Below are positions 61,801-64,000 of a DNA stretch of 64,000 nucleotides, piece by piece. Within the stretch, counting starts at the first letter, position 1. Each line of letters starts with the position of its first letter. The stretch is from Semisulcospira habei (Eukaryota; Mollusca; Gastropoda; Semisulcospiridae): NCBI GenBank assembly GCA_036245525.1, contig BTPG01000005.1, positions 213,066,492-213,130,491 of the forward strand, given 5' to 3'. Made by a program: the position numbers and the translations under genes. The notes under the pieces were generated by a model that worked only from the letters and a program-made list of their open reading frames with translations, ran no database searches and had not been told where the DNA came from.

Positions 61801-62029
61801 TGCGGACCGTGACACCTGGCGCTCCACCATTCACAAGGCAGCCGTCTCCTTTGAGGACTCTCGCAGAGCTAACCTTAAGGACAAGCGGCTCAGAAGAAAA
61901 AACAGAGCTGTCGTAACTCAGAACCCTGACCAGACCTTCCCCTGCAGCCACTGCGGTCGAACCTGCCTGTCCCGGATTGGCCTCCGCAGCCACGAAAACG
62001 CCTGCAGACGATGTGGGCAAGCCCTATAG
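58802..62029 (+). CDS. RTE LINE endonuclease/reverse transcriptase, intact
   Basis: A 1075-residue uninterrupted frame from ATG 58802. The APE endonuclease (residues 1-255) has VACWNIRTM, LSEVRLPEEG (catalytic Glu), LLSVYSPT, ILGDFNARVG, HLIDYVLVRQ and TDHRLV. A Lys-rich linker KLKPKKGGPPKKK follows. The reverse transcriptase shows KAAGIDGIPPEIWK, YRGITLLSIAGKILARLL, QCGFRANRSTTDMVF, VTFVDLTKAFDTV (motif A), GVKQGCVLAPTLF (motif B) and LLFADDAALVAH (motif C). Residues about 900-960 are LLYGSESWALYRSQLRLLER and QLRWAGHVSRMEDHRLPK, a conserved thumb/C-terminal region. The end is a Cys2His-Cys finger, CSHCGRTCLSRIGLRSH. All catalytic residues are present, so it is potentially active; two decayed relatives are in this window. 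Confidence 0.95.
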   Translation: MTTTTGLNVACWNIRTMLDTADSGRPERRSALIAHELRRLNIDIAALSEVRLPEEGSLQELGAGYTLYWSGRPASERRLSGVGFMVKTHIATKLENLPTGHSDRIMSMRLPLRHQQYVTLLSVYSPTLLAEPAEKDKFYSDLRSLLQSTPADDKVIILGDFNARVGQDFEAWKGVLGKHGVGNCNDNGRLLLELCAEQQLVITNTTFQQKDSRKTTWMHPRSKHWHLIDYVLVRQRDRSDVLLARVMPSAECHTDHRLVRCKLRLRLKLKPKKGGPPKKKLDVASLQRDDKRAALQADLQRMLKDTVDPADSSPETLWEQLKTAIVKSSVEVLGFARKRNKDWFDENDVEIQELLAKKRAAHQAHLAQPSCPVKKSAFRLICSSLQLKLRELQNEWWSRLAQRTQLCADNGDYRGFYEALKAVYGPRHLVQSPLRSADGQALLTDNTSILNRWSEYFQDLFGAERTVQETVILQIPHLPLKVELDEPPTAEETVTAIHQLKSGKAAGIDGIPPEIWKHRGPALHNKLHDLFLCCWEKGTLPKDLRDAVIITLYKNKGEKSACSNYRGITLLSIAGKILARLLLNRLVPAIAEDHLPEGQCGFRANRSTTDMVFVLRQLQEKCREQNKGLYVTFVDLTKAFDTVSRQGMWQILERLGCPPKFLNMIVQLHEDQQGQVRLNSDLSEPFPIRNGVKQGCVLAPTLFTIFFSMMLKQATVDLDDDDAVYIRYRLDGSLFNLRRLQAHTKTLDQLIRELLFADDAALVAHTERALQRITSCFADAAQLFGLEVSLKKTEVLHQPAPKEEHRPPHITIGESELKSVHQFTYLGCIITSDAKLDKELDNRLAKANSAFGRLFKRVWHNQQLKKGTKISVYRAVVLTTLLYGSESWALYRSQLRLLERFHQRCLRTILSIHWSDYVTNVEVLEQAETVSIEALLLRTQLRWAGHVSRMEDHRLPKITLFGELATGHRDRGAPKKRYKDGLKKSLSVCQIDHRQWSSLAADRDTWRSTIHKAAVSFEDSRRANLKDKRLRRKNRAVVTQNPDQTFPCSHCGRTCLSRIGLRSHENACRRCGQAL

Positions 62030-62108
62030 AATCTTCTTTCGCGAAGTCAAGCCAAGAGAGAGATTTGTTAAGGTTATAAACATTTTTATTATCATATAAA
62101 AAAGCATA

Positions 62109-63404
62109 ATGGAATTTAAATCACCAACAATTGCTACTGTAAATGCATTTCAATTTAACGTGAATGCCAAATACAATGTCGCACCAACCTATGATCAGAA
62201 AATAATTCAACTAAATCAGCTTGATATAGCTTTGTCAGAAGCAGATTTATTTCAAGTAAAAGTTCCAAACCCCTATGATCATTAACTAAACCGTCCAATT
62301 ACAGATGATGCAACTGCAAGAAGGTGGTCCTCAAGTCCACTACAAATGTTTCATAACCAACTTAACTTTGCTATACTATGCTCAACTACTGGCTGTGGCA
62401 TTTCTTTTACGACCATTTGAATCACCCAAACAAACTGATTAAGTCTGTCTATCGTTTTCACATGTATTACCAGATTAGAAGAATACTGTCAGAACTCCAT
62501 ACCCCACTGCCCACTGAATCCAGTTTTAATCAGTTTAATAATCCCATGGATTTGAAAGCATTTGAACGCATCTGTAATGAATTTAACATTAGTACAAAGT
62601 ATGACTTTACACAAAAACTTGATGATCACAAAAGGTACATTGTATTATGCTATGAGTCACAGACAATAACCTCAAGATTACTGGCCTCCCTACTCTTCAT
62701 TCTCATCAAAATCTGAAGTGTGGTTAGGCTCAATAGAACAGAAACAGTCTAATGCCTGGACAACATTTGTCTTAGATAAGAGTGAAGGATTTACACAAGC
62801 AGGAGTCGAACGCATTAATGAGTCTATCAGAACGTATGTGTGGTGTATATTAGGAGCACAAGCTCAAACAAAATCGAATATTTTGAATGGGAGTGGGAAA
62901 TTTGAAGCACAAAAACAGTTTCTTGCAAACATGGAAGACTCGATTAATTCAGTGGTAGATCTCCCGTCAAGCATACAGCGCTATCAAGACGTTCTCAGAT
63001 ATGCTAGATCAAAAGTTGACTTTGTAGTTGGCATCGGGTTATACATGTTGCCGTCTGATCTTCAACTCCAAATTGGAGCAATAACAAAATATAATAATGA
63101 ATTGGTTGTTGCAGGGAGTGATCAGAAATTAGGACTCAATCAATCTGTAAACTTGAGTCCAACAACATCTCACCTACAGCCAATAACACCACCAATACAG
63201 CCAGTAACACCACCCATACAGCCAGTAACACCACCAGTAACTCCAGTAACACCACCTATACAGCCAGTAACACCACCTGTAACTCCAGTACAGACAGTAA
63301 CAGACCAAGATTCATTACAAGAAAACACACATGAGTCAGAGAGAACTGCATTGGTATTAGGCCTTACTGGATTAGGAATATTACTTCTTTACCTGTTTCA
63401 TTAA
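62109..63404 (+). pseudogene. Polinton tail-anchored protein (copy 2)
   Basis: Homologue of 19895-21128. It starts MEFKSPTIATVNAFQFNVNA at 62109; a stop at 62284 (TAA in DHNXLNRP position) and frameshifts near 62400 and 62715 break it, while 62718-63404 is open. The C-terminal part has GVERINESIRTYVWCILGAQ, SKVDFVVGIGLYMLPSDLQL, a tandem PVTPPIQPVTPP repeat linker (63180-63300) absent from copy 1, and the same terminal membrane anchor. The last 24 bases overlap the end of the minus-strand gene that begins its stop at 63381. Confidence 0.7.
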
Positions 63405-64000
63405 ATATCCTATGATTAACCCTTCTACTGTCACCAAAAAGAGCCACACATGCTCAGCCATAAACCCTACTACCTTTGCTGCAGTACTTATTAGCCAACT
63501 GACAACACAACCTATAATACCTGGCAAAGCATCTGCTGCTTTTACTGCCAATTTCTTAAGCAAGTCTGATATATGTGACAGCTGTTTTTTTACCCACATT
63601 TGTAAATCTTTTGGGTCTGATGGAACTGAAGGGGCAGGTGGAGCTTGACTGCCACCACCACCCATTACAGCTAACACTACAGTACTGATAATAAACCCAA
63701 GAGCAGTAATTAAACTAGCAATAGTGATACCCTGCTCTCTGAAAAGTGTTTTCAATCTCTCAGCCAAAGTTGTGTCTTCATGAAGTATTTTTTGTATAGT
63801 TTCTCTAATCCTGTTGACCTGTGTTTTCAGTTTTTCTTTTCCAATTTCAACTACTTCTGGTCGTGCAGATCTTTCTACCTGCAAATCATTTAATCTGTGT
63901 TGTATTCTTTCTTTCATTTCTGTGTCATAATTCTCATCATCAGCTTTAGCTAATTTTTCTTTTTCTCTTTTAATGTGATTATCAAGCTCACCTAGTTTGG
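63381..64000 (-). CDS. Polinton coiled-coil/membrane protein, C-terminal part (copy 2), continues beyond the window
   Basis: The frame is open from the window edge to the stop at 63381. It includes a coiled-coil segment (LKTQVNRIRETIQKILHEDT), LFREQGITIASLITALGFII (membrane helix), a Gly/Pro-rich hinge (GGGGSQAPPAPSVPS), PKDLQMWVKKQLSHISDLLK and a C-terminal hydrophobic helix ending in MKQVKK. It corresponds to the SINE-split gene at 21108-22628 and shows that the pieces there form one protein of about 400 residues. Its stop region overlaps that of the convergent tail-anchored gene. Confidence 0.8.
   Translation of the reverse strand, partial: KLGELDNHIKREKEKLAKADDENYDTEMKERIQHRLNDLQVERSARPEVVEIGKEKLKTQVNRIRETIQKILHEDTTLAERLKTLFREQGITIASLITALGFIISTVVLAVMGGGGSQAPPAPSVPSDPKDLQMWVKKQLSHISDLLKKLAVKAADALPGIIGCVVSWLISTAAKVVGFMAEHVWLFLVTVEGLIIGYLMKQVKK

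Larger units (their letters stand above)
57996..62062 (+). mobile_element. Full-length RTE-type LINE with tRNA-like 5' head
   Basis: A 4.07-kb insertion with a 13-bp target duplication, ATTTGTTAAGGTT, at 57983-57995 and 62063-62075. The empty site exists in copy 1 near 19840-19860. A 5' UTR of about 800 bp begins with a tRNA-like sequence, a single ORF follows, and only about 33 bp remain after the stop. The short 3' UTR and single APE-RT ORF fit the RTE group. Just after the left duplication, TTTTTTGTGTCAATATTT is a near copy of flanking target sequence, perhaps made during integration. Confidence 0.92.
53265..62090 (-). pseudogene. Polinton putative minor structural protein (copy 2), split by two LINEs
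   Basis: The body of the gene is at 53265-53903 (open from MSYVDSGNSGVDTNTHFIPS onward, with PSGYYDFCTLANWFQNKF and a C-terminus matching copy 1). Its N-terminal codons lie beyond the L2/CR1 LINE (53904-57896), at 57902-57995. The first few codons, starting at about 62090 after GATAATAAAA, lie beyond the RTE LINE (57996-62062). Thus one small gene of about 240 codons carries two full-length LINE insertions some 95 bp apart in the original sequence. Function is discussed with the copy 1 gene at 19163-19869. Confidence 0.8.
50540..64000. mobile_element. Polinton/Maverick-like element, copy 2, right side outside the window
   Basis: From about 50540 the sequence parallels copy 1 in order and orientation: a terminal-repeat remnant with many AAGTACTT/AAGTTCTT motifs (50680-50890, including TTTTTCTCAGTAGTACT as at 17461-17478), then the same minus-strand genes, the divergent gene pair and the coiled-coil/membrane gene that reaches the window edge. 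Proteins differ from copy 1 at many positions, so it is a distinct lineage. Later insertions are a MITE (51154-51909), an L2/CR1 LINE (53904-57896) and an RTE LINE (57996-62062). The left outer boundary is not resolved. Confidence 0.85.

Overview
This is eukaryotic repeat-rich DNA with no convincing host gene. The AT-rich composition, long (CA)n/(CT)n tracts, short SINE-type tails (TTAACCT, CTCACTCA and TTAGTTAG repeats) and the mix of LINE families suggest a marine invertebrate, most likely a mollusc (gastropod-like). The organism assignment is inference only. Almost every recognisable coding sequence belongs to a mobile element, and the window is a record of nested insertions.

Layout. 1-2676 is an RTE-type LINE that continues to the left of the window. 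2677-5657 is non-coding with several tandem arrays. 5658-12240 is an antisense L2/CR1-type LINE inserted in a 119-bp satellite. It was later split by a Rex1-like LINE (about 6693-9605), which was itself split by a 1.1-kb near-perfect palindrome (8074-9183). 12241-16413 is mostly tandem arrays plus one tRNA-type SINE.

16491-45062 is a virus-like DNA transposon of the Polinton/Maverick (adintovirus-like) kind with inverted terminal repeats of about 0.97 kb. Its genes lie on both strands: a putative capsid protein, a packaging ATPase, a protein-primed family B DNA polymerase, a retroviral-type integrase and a set of small membrane or coiled-coil proteins. Removing three large insertions leaves about 16-17 kb, a normal Polinton size. 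The insertions are a SINE (21664-21930), an LTR retrotransposon with integrase upstream of reverse transcriptase (27050-34851, itself carrying an RTE fragment), and an L2/CR1 LINE (about 39285-42850). Most of its genes are broken by frameshifts or stops.

45063-50537 is a spacer with microsatellites, three hairpin MITE-like elements and short tandem arrays. From about 50540 to the end of the window lies a second, clearly diverged Polinton in the same orientation. It is interrupted by a 756-bp MITE (51154-51909), an L2/CR1-type LINE with an uninterrupted 1206-residue ORF (53904-57896), and an RTE LINE with an uninterrupted 1075-residue ORF (57996-62062). The second copy runs out of the window.

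How the parts work together. In each Polinton the integrase and terminal repeats would serve insertion, the polymerase replication, and the capsid-like protein plus ATPase virion assembly. The two copies correct each other: genes split in copy 1 are single ORFs in copy 2. Gene starts on both strands share an A-rich AATAAAAATG-like context, and neighbouring genes are packed tail to tail with overlapping ends. The LINEs supply their own endonuclease and reverse transcriptase. The two with intact ORFs are the most recent arrivals.
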